A DNA stretch of 64,000 bases, taken from NCBI RefSeq assembly GCF_947258935.1, contig NZ_CAMYKH010000017.1:1-64000 (forward strand), in the 5' to 3' direction. Positions within the stretch are counted from its first letter, which is position 1; each line of letters starts with the position of its first letter. The position numbers and the translations under genes are program-made. The notes below the pieces were generated by a model. That model did no database searches, was not told the origin of the DNA, and saw only the letters and a list, made by a program, of their open reading frames with translations. Below are positions 53,983 to 62,601 of the stretch, piece by piece. The stretch comes from an uncultured Muriicola sp. GTDB taxonomy: Bacteria > Bacteroidota > Bacteroidia > Flavobacteriales > Flavobacteriaceae.

Positions 53983-54636
53983 CTATGATCTGATTTGACT
54001 ATTACCCGGTTCTAATGCATATGCGCAGGTAAACCCTTCTAGTTCCAGAAAATAGATCTTAAAATATGATACAGCACCATTTAAGGTAATGACACCAGAG
54101 GTTTCACCCGCTTCCATTGTAAAATCTTCAATGTTGATATTATTCAGAAAGCTCAGACCAAGAATAGAGCTGATCTTATAAAGCGATTCTTTGGCACCCC
54201 ATACAACTGTAAGTTTCCTAATCAGGTTTAAAGGATCAGATAAAGAGCCATACTCTGCTATTGGAGTAAACTTGTGGGCTATTTTCAGGATCTTTTCGCG
54301 TTGTTTTTCAATATCGATCCCAACGGGCAGCTCTGTGCTCACTATGATCCCTGTAAAAGTGAATGAATGTGTAATTGAAATATAGGTCCCATCTTTCAAG
54401 TGTGGCTTACCAAGGCTGTCATAAAACAGGTCACTATCCTGATATCCTTCTAAGGCCAATAAATGTCTTATACTCAGAAATCCCCTTCGGTGTAATTCAG
54501 ATTTCATTCCATCTATACGCTGCTGGCAAGGGGGTGTTAAAAAAATTCCCGTTGCCAGGTCTTTTTCGCTTTCAGTGATCTCCCAAATATGAACTCTGGT
54601 TGCGGTACTAACTGTTATTGTTTTGTAAAGAGGCAT
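53983..54636 (-). CDS. 4'-phosphopantetheinyl transferase
   Basis: A 217-residue Sfp-type enzyme that moves the phosphopantetheine arm from CoA to carrier proteins. The metal-binding motif is VGIDIEKQREK and the catalytic motif WGAKESLYKISS. An upstream SITHSFTFTGI matches the substrate loop. It starts the run PPTase-pnuC-kinase-DUF4301, with short gaps or overlaps throughout. No polyketide or nonribosomal peptide genes are in view, so the carrier is probably the general acyl carrier protein. Confidence 0.9.
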   Translation of the reverse strand: MPLYKTITVSTATRVHIWEITESEKDLATGIFLTPPCQQRIDGMKSELHRRGFLSIRHLLALEGYQDSDLFYDSLGKPHLKDGTYISITHSFTFTGIIVSTELPVGIDIEKQREKILKIAHKFTPIAEYGSLSDPLNLIRKLTVVWGAKESLYKISSILGLSFLNNINIEDFTMEAGETSGVITLNGAVSYFKIYFLELEGFTCAYALEPGNSQIRS

Positions 54637-54656
54637 GGGAATTTTTAAGTTATTAC

Positions 54657-54664
54657 TATCTTTG
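54657..54664 (+). promoter_or_regulatory. Putative -7 promoter box of ahcY
   Basis: TATCTTTG (TAnnTTTG). The GTG that would extend ahcY upstream overlaps this box, so the ATG at 54721 is the likely start. Confidence 0.5.
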
Positions 54665-54720
54665 TGGCTGAAAAAAAAGCGGTTTTCCGCACGCTAACGA
54701 AAGTAAAAATAAAAAAAGAG

Positions 54721-56037
54721 ATGAGCACTAAAACCATGCCCTATGTACCTTATAAAGTGAAAGACTTGTCACTTGCCGCCTGGGGAAGAAAGGAGATAGA
54801 ACTTGCCGAAGCTGAAATGCCGGGTTTAATGTCGTTAAGAGAAGAGTACAAAAAAGAACAGCCCCTTAAAGGAGCCCGCATCGCAGGATGCCTTCATATG
54901 ACCATTCAGACGGCTGTTTTGATTGAGACATTGGTGGCACTTGGTGCCGATGTAACCTGGAGTTCTTGTAATGTTTTTTCTACTCAAGACCATGCCGCAG
55001 CTGCTATTGCCGCTGCGGGAATACCTGTTTATGCATGGAAAGGGATGAATGAAGAGGAATTTAACTGGTGTATTGAACAAACCTTGTTTTTTGGTGAAGA
55101 ACGAGCACCACTTAATCTGATCCTCGATGACGGAGGCGATCTGACCAATATGGTACTAGATCAATATCCGGAATTGGCTGCGGGCATTAAAGGATTGTCT
55201 GAGGAAACAACTACAGGAGTGCACAGATTGTATGAGCGCGTTAAGAATGGAACACTTACTATGCCGGCAATCAATGTGAACGATTCGGTTACCAAGTCGA
55301 AATTTGATAATAAATACGGGTGTAAGGAAAGTGCGGTAGATGCTATCAGAAGAGCTACAGATACTATGCTTGCCGGAAAAAAAGTTGTTGTTGCGGGCTA
55401 CGGAGATGTCGGTAAAGGAACTGCCGCCTCTTTTAGAGGAGCAGGTGCAATAGTCACCATAACGGAAATAGATCCTATATGTGCCCTACAGGCTTGTATG
55501 GATGGATATGAAGTAAAGAAATTGGAAACAGTTATCGCCAATGCCGATATCGTTATTACTGCCACCGGCAATAAAGACATTATCAGAGAAAAGCATTTCC
55601 GTGCAATGAGAGATAAGGTCATTGTGTGCAATATTGGACATTTCGACAATGAAATAGATATGGCATGGTTAAATAGCACCTATGGAAATACCAAAGATGA
55701 GATCAAGCCTCAGGTAGATAAATATACTGTAGATGGAAAGGATATCGTTGTTTTAGCCGAGGGCCGACTAGTAAACCTCGGTTGTGCAACAGGTCATCCT
55801 AGTTTTGTGATGAGTAATTCTTTTACCAATCAGACGCTTGCGCAAATTGAGCTTTGGAAACACAGTAAGAAATATGAGAACGATGTATATATGTTACCTA
55901 AACATCTGGATGAAAAAGTTGCTCATCTACATTTGTCGCGTTTAGGTGCTGAACTCACTGAGTTAGATGAAGATCAGGCCAACTATATTGGGGTTCCAAA
56001 GAAAGGTCCTTTTAAACCAGATTATTACAGGTATTAG
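54721..56037 (+). CDS. ahcY: Adenosylhomocysteinase
   Basis: A 438-residue enzyme splitting S-adenosylhomocysteine to adenosine and homocysteine, keeping the methylation cycle running. Signatures include [33 protein letters not shown], the NAD-binding [15 protein letters not shown] and [12 protein letters not shown]. It ends in the typical KPDYYRY. The frame extends upstream through a GTG at 54664, but [19 protein letters not shown] is the family start. A strong terminator follows. Confidence 0.96.
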   Translation: MSTKTMPYVPYKVKDLSLAAWGRKEIELAEAEMPGLMSLREEYKKEQPLKGARIAGCLHMTIQTAVLIETLVALGADVTWSSCNVFSTQDHAAAAIAAAGIPVYAWKGMNEEEFNWCIEQTLFFGEERAPLNLILDDGGDLTNMVLDQYPELAAGIKGLSEETTTGVHRLYERVKNGTLTMPAINVNDSVTKSKFDNKYGCKESAVDAIRRATDTMLAGKKVVVAGYGDVGKGTAASFRGAGAIVTITEIDPICALQACMDGYEVKKLETVIANADIVITATGNKDIIREKHFRAMRDKVIVCNIGHFDNEIDMAWLNSTYGNTKDEIKPQVDKYTVDGKDIVVLAEGRLVNLGCATGHPSFVMSNSFTNQTLAQIELWKHSKKYENDVYMLPKHLDEKVAHLHLSRLGAELTELDEDQANYIGVPKKGPFKPDYYRY

Positions 56038-56056
56038 AAAGTAAATATTAGATTAC

Positions 56057-56090
56057 AAAAAAAGCTCTTGAGAATTCAAGAGCTTTTTTT
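56057..56090. terminator. Bidirectional rho-independent terminator, ahcY / rpmA
   Basis: A 15-bp perfect stem centred on GCTCTTGA / TCAAGAGC with loop GAAT, flanked by A-run and T-run, serving both convergent genes. Confidence 0.9.
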
Positions 56091-56112
56091 ATTTGTTTTA
56101 TGGTAAGTGTTC

Positions 56113-56373
56113 TTATGCCTGAAAAGGCTCAATAGAAACAAAGGATTTACCTCCGGCTTTTTTCTCGAACTTAACGAGACCGTCTATTCGTGCATGTAAG
56201 GTATGATCTTTACCAGCATACACATTCTCACCCGGGTTATGTTTAGTGCCTCTTTGTCTTACGATAATATTTCCGGCAGCGGCGGCCTGACCACCAAAGA
56301 TCTTAACTCCTAATCGTTTCGATTCTGATTCTCTACCGTTCTTGGAACTACCTACACCTTTTTTATGTGCCAT
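56113..56373 (-). CDS. rpmA: 50S ribosomal protein L27
   Basis: An 86-residue protein of the large ribosomal subunit, reaching toward the peptidyl transferase centre. It begins [24 protein letters not shown] and has the conserved [21 protein letters not shown] (key [11 protein letters not shown]). The N-terminus follows the initiator Met directly, with no cleavable extension. It follows rplU by 32 bases, the standard order. Confidence 0.97.
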   Translation of the reverse strand: MAHKKGVGSSKNGRESESKRLGVKIFGGQAAAAGNIIVRQRGTKHNPGENVYAGKDHTLHARIDGLVKFEKKAGGKSFVSIEPFQA

Positions 56374-56405
56374 AATTCTAAATTTTTGTGAGCAATGCTC
56401 TTTTC

Positions 56406-57002
56406 TTATTTACTTAATGCTGCTATAAGATCTGCTTTCTTCATTGAAGAGATACCTTCAATACCCTTAGCTTTTGCCATTTCTTTTAGCTCTGCCACGG
56501 TATTTTTACTTAGATCTACAGTTTTCTTTGCTTTTTTCGGAGCTGCTGCCTTCTTAGGAGCTGCTTTCTTAACTGCTGCTTTTTTAGGAGCCTCAGCTTT
56601 TACCTTGGGAGCCGCTGCTTTAGCTTTAGGTGCTTCTTTTTTAGGAGCGACCTTTACAGCTTCTTTTTTTGGGGCTTCCTTTTTGGCACCTTTAGCAACA
56701 ATACCTTCAATATGGATCTCCGTTAGATACTGACGATGTCCATTTTTCTTTTGGTACCCTTTTCGTCTTTTCTTTTTAAAGACGATTACTTTGTCACCTT
56801 TAAGGTGCTTAACGATCTTTGCCTCTACAGCAGCGCCGTCTATAGCCGGGGCGCCAATAGTGATATTCTTACCATCTTCTAAAAGAAGAACATTGTGAAA
56901 AGAAACTTTCTTTCCTTCTTCTTCTTTTAAACGGTGAACGAACACTTTTTGGTCTTTCGCAACCTTAAATTGCTGCCCTGCTATTTCTACAATTGCATAC
57001 AT
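56406..57002 (-). CDS. rplU: 50S ribosomal protein L21 with Lys/Ala linker and C-terminal SAP-like domain
   Basis: A 198-residue protein; ordinary L21 is about 103. Residues 1-103 are a full L21 core ([31 protein letters not shown]). Residues 104-160 are a low-complexity linker of repeated KKEAPK and KKAAAPK units. Residues 161-198 ([26 protein letters not shown]) resemble a SAP or Rho N-terminal-type helix-extension-helix, which often binds nucleic acid. Extended L21 is known to me from other Bacteroidota. The extension should lie at the ribosome surface; its function is unknown. Confidence 0.95.
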   Translation of the reverse strand: MYAIVEIAGQQFKVAKDQKVFVHRLKEEEGKKVSFHNVLLLEDGKNITIGAPAIDGAAVEAKIVKHLKGDKVIVFKKKRRKGYQKKNGHRQYLTEIHIEGIVAKGAKKEAPKKEAVKVAPKKEAPKAKAAAPKVKAEAPKKAAVKKAAPKKAAAPKKAKKTVDLSKNTVAELKEMAKAKGIEGISSMKKADLIAALSK

Positions 57003-57037
57003 AGCGTTTCTATTAATGATTAAACCTAATTGCGCAA

Positions 57038-57057
57038 TAGCATCTTAATGTATGCTA
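57038..57057 (-). promoter_or_regulatory. Hairpin in the rplU leader
   Basis: TAGCAT (57038-57043) pairs with ATGCTA (57052-57057) in the roughly 68-base leader between the predicted start and the rplU ATG. It could be an autoregulatory r-protein leader or chance. Confidence 0.3.
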
Positions 57058-57076
57058 AGGAACTTTTAGGAGGGTG

Positions 57077-57084
57077 CAAATATA
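57077..57084 (-). promoter_or_regulatory. Putative -7 promoter box of rplU-rpmA
   Basis: The minus strand reads TATATTTG (TAnnTTTG). Confidence 0.5.
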
Positions 57085-57130
57085 CTGCTAAATTGGGAAT
57101 TCACAAGCGATTTAAAAACAAAATCCCTTA

Positions 57131-57577
57131 TTAAGAAGTAGTGTTTTTGCTCGACTTAAATAATTGCATAAAACTGAGTGTTAGTACTATGGTAGTAGCG
57201 AAGCCCATGATGGCTACCGTAAAGAATACGATCGCTTCAAAACTCTCAAAGCTGCTGAACCATTGAGAGGACAAATGTTCTAAAAACTCAGGATCTATCT
57301 CCGTTGCATAGATGGCAAAGAAAATAGTAAAAATAAGGGTGGCTACAAATCCGGTAACAAGTCCGGCTTTAAAGCCTGTGCCATAGGTGAATTTCTCTTT
57401 TTCCTGTATTCTAAAGTATTTAATAGCCTCATAGATCGCAAAGCCCGTGATGACTCCATTAAACAGACTGTAAAAGACGTTTGTATGTAGATCTACAAGG
57501 GAAAGAATTAAAAAATATGCTATAAGACTGCCACTTGCGGCAATGCCAAAACGAATTGGGAGGGTTACTCTGTTCAT
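57131..57577 (-). CDS. DUF4199 membrane protein
   Basis: A 148-residue protein with four membrane spans and the DUF4199 features: a short loop AIKYFRIQEKEKFTYGTGFKAGLVTGF (key YGTGFKAGL) between spans two and three, then an acidic periplasmic segment (ATEIDPEFLEHL). Function unknown. It appears to stand alone. Confidence 0.83.
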   Translation of the reverse strand: MNRVTLPIRFGIAASGSLIAYFLILSLVDLHTNVFYSLFNGVITGFAIYEAIKYFRIQEKEKFTYGTGFKAGLVTGFVATLIFTIFFAIYATEIDPEFLEHLSSQWFSSFESFEAIVFFTVAIMGFATTIVLTLSFMQLFKSSKNTTS

Positions 57578-57756
57578 CGGTATATCTGGTTAATGTGATG
57601 CTCTCAAAATATGAAATTATCGTTAATATTGCTGTTAATTCTTGTTAAAGCTATAGGAATCTTTATATTTACGTGGGAAAATTGTAAGCCCCAACTAGGG
57701 AAGTACAATGTACCAATTTTCTATACACACTTCATATTAATAAATTAAAAAAAAAC

Positions 57757-59088
57757 ATGAGAAAAAGAAGATTTACAGGCCTTGCCTTTGCCTTTCTCTT
57801 TATGACCCTTGCGGCCAACGCCCAAGAGGTTGTTTATGAGGAATACGACTTAGATAACGGGCTACATGTAATCCTGCATCAGGATAATACTGCGCCTATT
57901 GTGGTAACCTCGATTTCCTATCACGTTGGTGCAAAGGATGAAGATCCTGAGCGAACCGGCTTTGCGCATTTTTTCGAACATTTACTATTTGAAGGAACCG
58001 AAAACGTGGATCGCGGAGAATGGGATAAAATTGTTTCATCAGTGGGTGGAAAGAATAATGCCACTACCAATGATGACCGTACCTATTACTACGAAGTATT
58101 TCCGTCTAATGCAATTGAAACCGGACTTTGGCTAGAATCTGAAAGACTACTACATCCTGTCATAGAACAAATAGGTGTTGATACGCAGAATGAAGTAGTA
58201 AAAGAAGAAAAAAGACTGAGAGTAGATAATCAGCCTTATGGAAATCTTTTGGCTGAAGTGAAGAAAAACCTCTTTACAAAACATCCTTATAGATGGACTA
58301 CCATTGGCTCTATGGAGCATCTTGATGCGGCTACACTTGAAGAATTCAGGGCCTTTAATAAGAAATTTTATGTGCCTAATAATGCCGTCTTAATTGTGGC
58401 AGGAGACCTTGATATTGAGAAAACCAAGAAAATGATCCAAGACTATTTTGGTCCAATTCCAAAAGGAGAAAAGATCATTCGAAATTTTCCTGAGGAGGAC
58501 CCCATTACATCAGAATTAAAGTCAACATCCTATGATCCCAATATTCAAATTCCTGCAATTATAGCAGCCTATAGAACTCCTTCCTTTAAAACAAGAGAGG
58601 CAAGAGTTCTAGATATGGTCTCTACTTACCTAAGTGGAGGGAAAAGTTCTAAGCTATTTAAAAAAATGGTCGATGACAAAAAAATGGCGCTTGTAGTGCA
58701 GGCGGTAAATTTAAGTCAGGAAGATTACGGTATATATGCTTTATTTTCCCTTCCACAAGGGGATACGAGCCTTGAGGCTTTGGTGATAGAATTCGACGAA
58801 GAAATAGCCAAACTCCAAAATGAATTAATCTCTGAATACGATCATCAGAAACTATTAAATCAATTTGAAAATCAATTTGTAAATAGTAATGCAAGGATTG
58901 AAGGCATTGCCGGTTCCTTGGCAAATTATTATCTACTTTACGGTGACACCAATCTGATCAATACTGAAATTGATCTATACAGATCAATAACACGGGAAGA
59001 AATTAGAGATGTCGCTAAAAAATATTTGAATGCCAATCAACGCATTTTAATTGAATATTTACCAAAGAATGAAAAAGAAAATCAATAA
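57757..59088 (+). CDS. M16 family zinc peptidase, catalytic subunit type
   Basis: A 443-residue exported protein (signal peptide cut after ANAQ). The inverted zinc motif HFFEH is at residues 71-75, with the third zinc ligand Glu expected in NEVVKEEKR (146-152). The motif RRDRY-type C-terminal domain is followed by SGGKSSKLFKKMV typical of M16B. It likely degrades peptides in the periplasm as the active partner of the next gene product, one base downstream. A possible promoter box, TATATTTA, lies about 90 bases upstream. Confidence 0.92.
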   Translation: MRKRRFTGLAFAFLFMTLAANAQEVVYEEYDLDNGLHVILHQDNTAPIVVTSISYHVGAKDEDPERTGFAHFFEHLLFEGTENVDRGEWDKIVSSVGGKNNATTNDDRTYYYEVFPSNAIETGLWLESERLLHPVIEQIGVDTQNEVVKEEKRLRVDNQPYGNLLAEVKKNLFTKHPYRWTTIGSMEHLDAATLEEFRAFNKKFYVPNNAVLIVAGDLDIEKTKKMIQDYFGPIPKGEKIIRNFPEEDPITSELKSTSYDPNIQIPAIIAAYRTPSFKTREARVLDMVSTYLSGGKSSKLFKKMVDDKKMALVVQAVNLSQEDYGIYALFSLPQGDTSLEALVIEFDEEIAKLQNELISEYDHQKLLNQFENQFVNSNARIEGIAGSLANYYLLYGDTNLINTEIDLYRSITREEIRDVAKKYLNANQRILIEYLPKNEKENQ

Positions 59089-59089
59089 T

Positions 59090-61162
59090 ATGAAAAATAT
59101 AATATTTAGTATATGCATTCTGGCCGTATTTTCTCTAAATGCCCAGATAGACAGAAGCAAGCAACCATTGCCGGGTGCTGCACCTGAAATAAATCTTGGT
59201 GTACCACAGTCCTTTGAATTGCCAAATGGCTTAAAAGTAATCGTTGTTGAGAATCATAAACTTCCAAGAGTATCTTACACCCTCACCCTGGATAATCCAC
59301 CTGTCCTTGAAGGGGAAAAAGCAGGAGTTAGCCAATTAATGGGTAGCCTTCTCGGAAAAGGTTCGAAGTCTATTGAAAAAGATGCCTTTAATGAGGAAGT
59401 TGACTATATGGGCGCAAGGATCAATTTTAGTGCCAATGGGGCTTCTGCCGCAGGCTTATCCAAAAACTCAGAACGTATTATGGAGCTTCTCGCAGATGCT
59501 GCCATCAATCCTAATTTTACCCAGGAAGAGTTTAAGAAAGAACAAGACATCTTATTAGATAATCTAAAAGCTGATGAAAAGAATGTTCCAAGTGCTGCAA
59601 GAAGGGTTGAAAATGCCTTGGCTTACGGGATAAATCATCCTTACGGGGAGTATATTTCTGAAGAAACCGTCAAAAATGTTTCCCTAAGCGATGTAGCTAC
59701 TCATTATAGGAATTATTTTGTTCCCAAGAATGCCTATCTCGCAATTGTTGGAGATGTAGATTTTAATAAGATAGAAAATCAAGTAACAGATCTCTTTGGA
59801 ACATGGAAAAAAGCTAGTCCGCCAGATATCTCGATTTCCAAGCCGAATAATGTACAGTACACTCAGATCAACTTTGTAGATATGCCTAATGCCGTACAGT
59901 CAGAGATTGCAGTTCAAAATTTAGTTGATCTTAAAATGACCGATCCCGACTATTTTCCAGCATTGTTGGCGAATAAGGTACTTGGCGGTAGTTTTAGAAG
60001 CTATCTCAATGGGAGTTTAAGAGAAGATAAGGGATATACATATGGAGCCGGGTCTCGAATTGGTGCAGACAAATATGCTTCAAGATTTAGGGCCGCTGCG
60101 AGTGTGAGAAACGCAGTGACAGATAGTGCTATTGTGGTGTTTATTGATCAATTAAAGCGAATTCGGGAAGAAAAAATTGATTCGCAGGAAATGGCAATTG
60201 CCAAAGCCGAATATGTTGGGGAATTTGTAATGGCCCTTGAGAGCCCTCAAACCATTGCTAGATTTGCTTTAAACATAATGACAGAAAATCTTCCAGAGGA
60301 TTTTTACGTTTCATATTTGGAAAAAATAAACGCAGTTACTCCAGAACAAGCTCAAGCAGCTGCACAAAAATATGTGGGAATAAATAATGCGAGGATAGTT
60401 GTCACTGGTAAGGGAAGTGAAATCCTTGAAAACTTAGAAAAAGTAACTTTTAATGGAAAGACTATTCCTGTTTTCTATTTTGACAAATATGCCAAGGACG
60501 TTGAAAAACCAAATTATGAGGCCGCTATTCCAGAAGGGGTAACTGTACAATCTATCATTGATAAATATTTTGAAGCTATCGGGGGGAAAGACAAAGTGGC
60601 TCAGGTTACATCGTTGAAATTGGTATTTGAAGGGTCTGCCATGGGTGCCACAATAAAGATCGAGGAGAAAAGAACTCAGGACAAATTTGCACAGATAAGC
60701 TATATGAACGGGTCTGCCGTAGGCGGCGTAGTAGCAAAAGGAGACGAGCTATTTATGAAGCAAGGAGCCAACAATGTACCGCTTCCTCCAGACATGCAAA
60801 AAGATATGTTGCAATCTCTGGGTATTTTTGCGGAACAACGCATTGCCGCCAATCCCGCAGCAAAAGTGGCAGGCACAGAAATGGTAGAGGGCAAAGAGGC
60901 CATTAAAATTGAAGTTCCCGGAACTGTTGTACAGACTACTTATTTTTATGACGTAGAGACCGGACTTAAAGTTAAGGAAGCCTCGGTAACTTCTATGAAC
61001 GGACAAACACAGAATCAGGAAGCTTTCCTAAAAGACTATACTGAAGTAGATGGAATAAAATTTCCATCTGTTAGAATGAGTCAATTAGGGCCTCAGATGG
61101 TAGAATTCAAATTGATGGAAGCGGTGATCAATGTTGAGGTTACTGATGCCGATTTCGAATAA
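59090..61162 (+). CDS. M16 family non-catalytic partner with extra C-terminal domain
   Basis: A 690-residue exported protein (MKNIIFSICILAVFSLNAQ). Residues about 25-440 are an M16 fold, but the HxxEH motif is missing: the aligned segment reads GVSQLMGSLLGKGSK. It should pair with the upstream active subunit, which supplies zinc. Residues about 470-690 form a further domain (SIIDKYFEAIGGKDKVAQVTSLKLVFEG, key IIDKYFEAIGG) resembling outer-membrane lipoprotein-sorting (LolA-like) folds. Such M16 pairs are common in Bacteroidota. Earlier ATG codons at 59051 and 59069 give no signal peptide. Confidence 0.88.
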   Translation: MKNIIFSICILAVFSLNAQIDRSKQPLPGAAPEINLGVPQSFELPNGLKVIVVENHKLPRVSYTLTLDNPPVLEGEKAGVSQLMGSLLGKGSKSIEKDAFNEEVDYMGARINFSANGASAAGLSKNSERIMELLADAAINPNFTQEEFKKEQDILLDNLKADEKNVPSAARRVENALAYGINHPYGEYISEETVKNVSLSDVATHYRNYFVPKNAYLAIVGDVDFNKIENQVTDLFGTWKKASPPDISISKPNNVQYTQINFVDMPNAVQSEIAVQNLVDLKMTDPDYFPALLANKVLGGSFRSYLNGSLREDKGYTYGAGSRIGADKYASRFRAAASVRNAVTDSAIVVFIDQLKRIREEKIDSQEMAIAKAEYVGEFVMALESPQTIARFALNIMTENLPEDFYVSYLEKINAVTPEQAQAAAQKYVGINNARIVVTGKGSEILENLEKVTFNGKTIPVFYFDKYAKDVEKPNYEAAIPEGVTVQSIIDKYFEAIGGKDKVAQVTSLKLVFEGSAMGATIKIEEKRTQDKFAQISYMNGSAVGGVVAKGDELFMKQGANNVPLPPDMQKDMLQSLGIFAEQRIAANPAAKVAGTEMVEGKEAIKIEVPGTVVQTTYFYDVETGLKVKEASVTSMNGQTQNQEAFLKDYTEVDGIKFPSVRMSQLGPQMVEFKLMEAVINVEVTDADFE

Positions 61163-61184
61163 AATATAATTCAAAACACTTGTT

Positions 61185-61218
61185 AAAAAGCGTATCTCAG
61201 TGTTGAGATACGCTTTTT
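61185..61218. terminator. Bidirectional rho-independent terminator, M16 pair / DMT permease
   Basis: A 15-bp stem AAAAAGCGTATCTCA / TGAGATACGCTTTTT with loop GTGT. The stop codon of the minus-strand permease lies inside the stem. Confidence 0.88.
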
Positions 61219-62087
61219 CTTTTATTGACCAGATATACTCCACCTAAAATGATCCCTGCAGCGCCTACCTGCCAAACACTAAAAAGTTCTCCATCCAGAA
61301 GGCCCCAAAAAATACCTACAATTGGGATCAAATAGGTAACCGATACTGAAAAAACGGGGGAAGAGATCTGTATTAATTTATTGAACATAACCTTAGCCAC
61401 GCAGGTACCTAGAATACTTAAGATTAGCACATAGCCAAGCGAACTCATAAAGTATGTCCCTTCCCTCACTGGTGCGCTTAAGGCTCCTGAATAAAAAAGT
61501 AAAATCAATGCCGGAGGTAACATAAAGACAAAATTCCCAACTGCAATACCCATGGGAGATACTTCCTGCAACTTACTTTTGATGATATTGGCATTACAGG
61601 CATAGAGGATGGTTGCCAGAACAACCAAACCGGCATACCAGTAATTTTGATTGGGATTGATATCTGAACCAACATAAATAAGGAGAATGGCACCTAACAA
61701 GCCTACTAATACTCCTACTACCTGATTTCTGCTAAAGGCGATCTTAAAGGCCATAAATCCGATTATAATGGTAAAAAGCGGTACCAGGGAATTCAAAATG
61801 GAAGCAATACCGCTATCTATTTCTGTTTCTGCATATGAAAAGAGAAATACCGGGATAAAACTTCCAAACAATCCGGAAAGACCTACCCAGAACCATTCCT
61901 TTTTTGAAATATTCCTGATAGATCGGTAACCTACCAGAAAAAGAAAAAAGGAGGTAATTACAATTCTTACTGAACCTAATTGTATAGGAGTAAAACCTTC
62001 CAGGCCTTTTTTGATCAATATGTAGGATGTTCCCCAAATAATTGAAAGAACGATCAGGTACAGCCATTTACGGTTTACATCACCCAT
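61197..62087 (-). CDS. EamA/DMT-superfamily permease
   Basis: A 296-residue inner-membrane protein with about ten spans in two EamA repeats (IIWGTSYILIKKGLEGFTPIQ in the first, key SIIWGTSYILIKKGL, and a later ANIIKSKLQEVSPMGIAVG). Members export metabolites or amino acids. The long frame to 62327 is rejected: the MGDVNRKWLYLIVLS start at 62087 fits the family and leaves the upstream part as antisense to the next gene. Confidence 0.85.
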   Translation of the reverse strand: MGDVNRKWLYLIVLSIIWGTSYILIKKGLEGFTPIQLGSVRIVITSFFLFLVGYRSIRNISKKEWFWVGLSGLFGSFIPVFLFSYAETEIDSGIASILNSLVPLFTIIIGFMAFKIAFSRNQVVGVLVGLLGAILLIYVGSDINPNQNYWYAGLVVLATILYACNANIIKSKLQEVSPMGIAVGNFVFMLPPALILLFYSGALSAPVREGTYFMSSLGYVLILSILGTCVAKVMFNKLIQISSPVFSVSVTYLIPIVGIFWGLLDGELFSVWQVGAAGIILGGVYLVNKRKSVSQH

Positions 62088-62147
62088 ATTAGATTTAATT
62101 TTCGCAAAAATGACGCTTTTTGCCGAATTACTTACAGCTCTCTTTTG

Positions 62148-62155
62148 TAATTTTG
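62148..62155 (+). promoter_or_regulatory. Putative -7 promoter box of the lipoprotein gene
   Basis: TAATTTTG (TAnnTTTG) lies 28 bases before the ATG at 62176, and argues against the ATG at 62110. Confidence 0.45.
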
Positions 62156-62175
62156 TCTTAACAAAAATTCTTGTA

Positions 62176-62601
62176 ATGACGTTTAAAACTACCACAGTGT
62201 TCTTGTCCCTATTTTTAATCCTGGTTTCTTGTAAAACCGAACCTAAGAAAGAAGAGCTCCCTTCACAAATGGAAGAGGTAATGGCGGTACATGATGAGGT
62301 GATGCCTAAAATGGGTACTATCAGCAATCTTATCGCTGATCTAAAACCAAAAGTAGATTCTACTGAAGTAGGTAAAGAATATTTGAAGGCTATTCGAGAT
62401 CTTCAGGGGGCTCATAAATCTATGATGATATGGATGCAGGACTTTGGAAAAAGATTCGATTATGAAGAGATCATGAATGGAAAGGAACTCAATGCTGAGA
62501 AACAAGGTTGGTTAAAGGAGGAAGAAATAAAGGTAAACGAACTTCGCGAAAAGATCAATACAAGTATTGCCAATGCCGAAAGGGTGTTAGCAGAGAATTA
62601 A
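62176..62601 (+). CDS. Helical lipoprotein of unknown function
   Basis: A 141-residue lipoprotein: signal MTFKTTTVFLSLFLILVSC with lipobox VSC. The mature protein is helical and charged, with Met-rich segments (MEEVMAVHDEVMPKMG and AHKSMMIWMQDFGKRFDYEEIMNG) that resemble a small four-helix bundle. I have seen this pattern in Bacteroidota transport-associated lipoproteins but cannot name the family. Its stop overlaps the convergent dehydratase stop (TTAA). Confidence 0.75.
   Translation: MTFKTTTVFLSLFLILVSCKTEPKKEELPSQMEEVMAVHDEVMPKMGTISNLIADLKPKVDSTEVGKEYLKAIRDLQGAHKSMMIWMQDFGKRFDYEEIMNGKELNAEKQGWLKEEEIKVNELREKINTSIANAERVLAEN

Noticed and set aside
62088..62327. N-terminal extension of the DMT permease
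   Set aside because: The extra 80 residues are polar, Lys/Arg/Ser/Thr-rich and antisense to the lipoprotein gene; the permease family begins at 62087.
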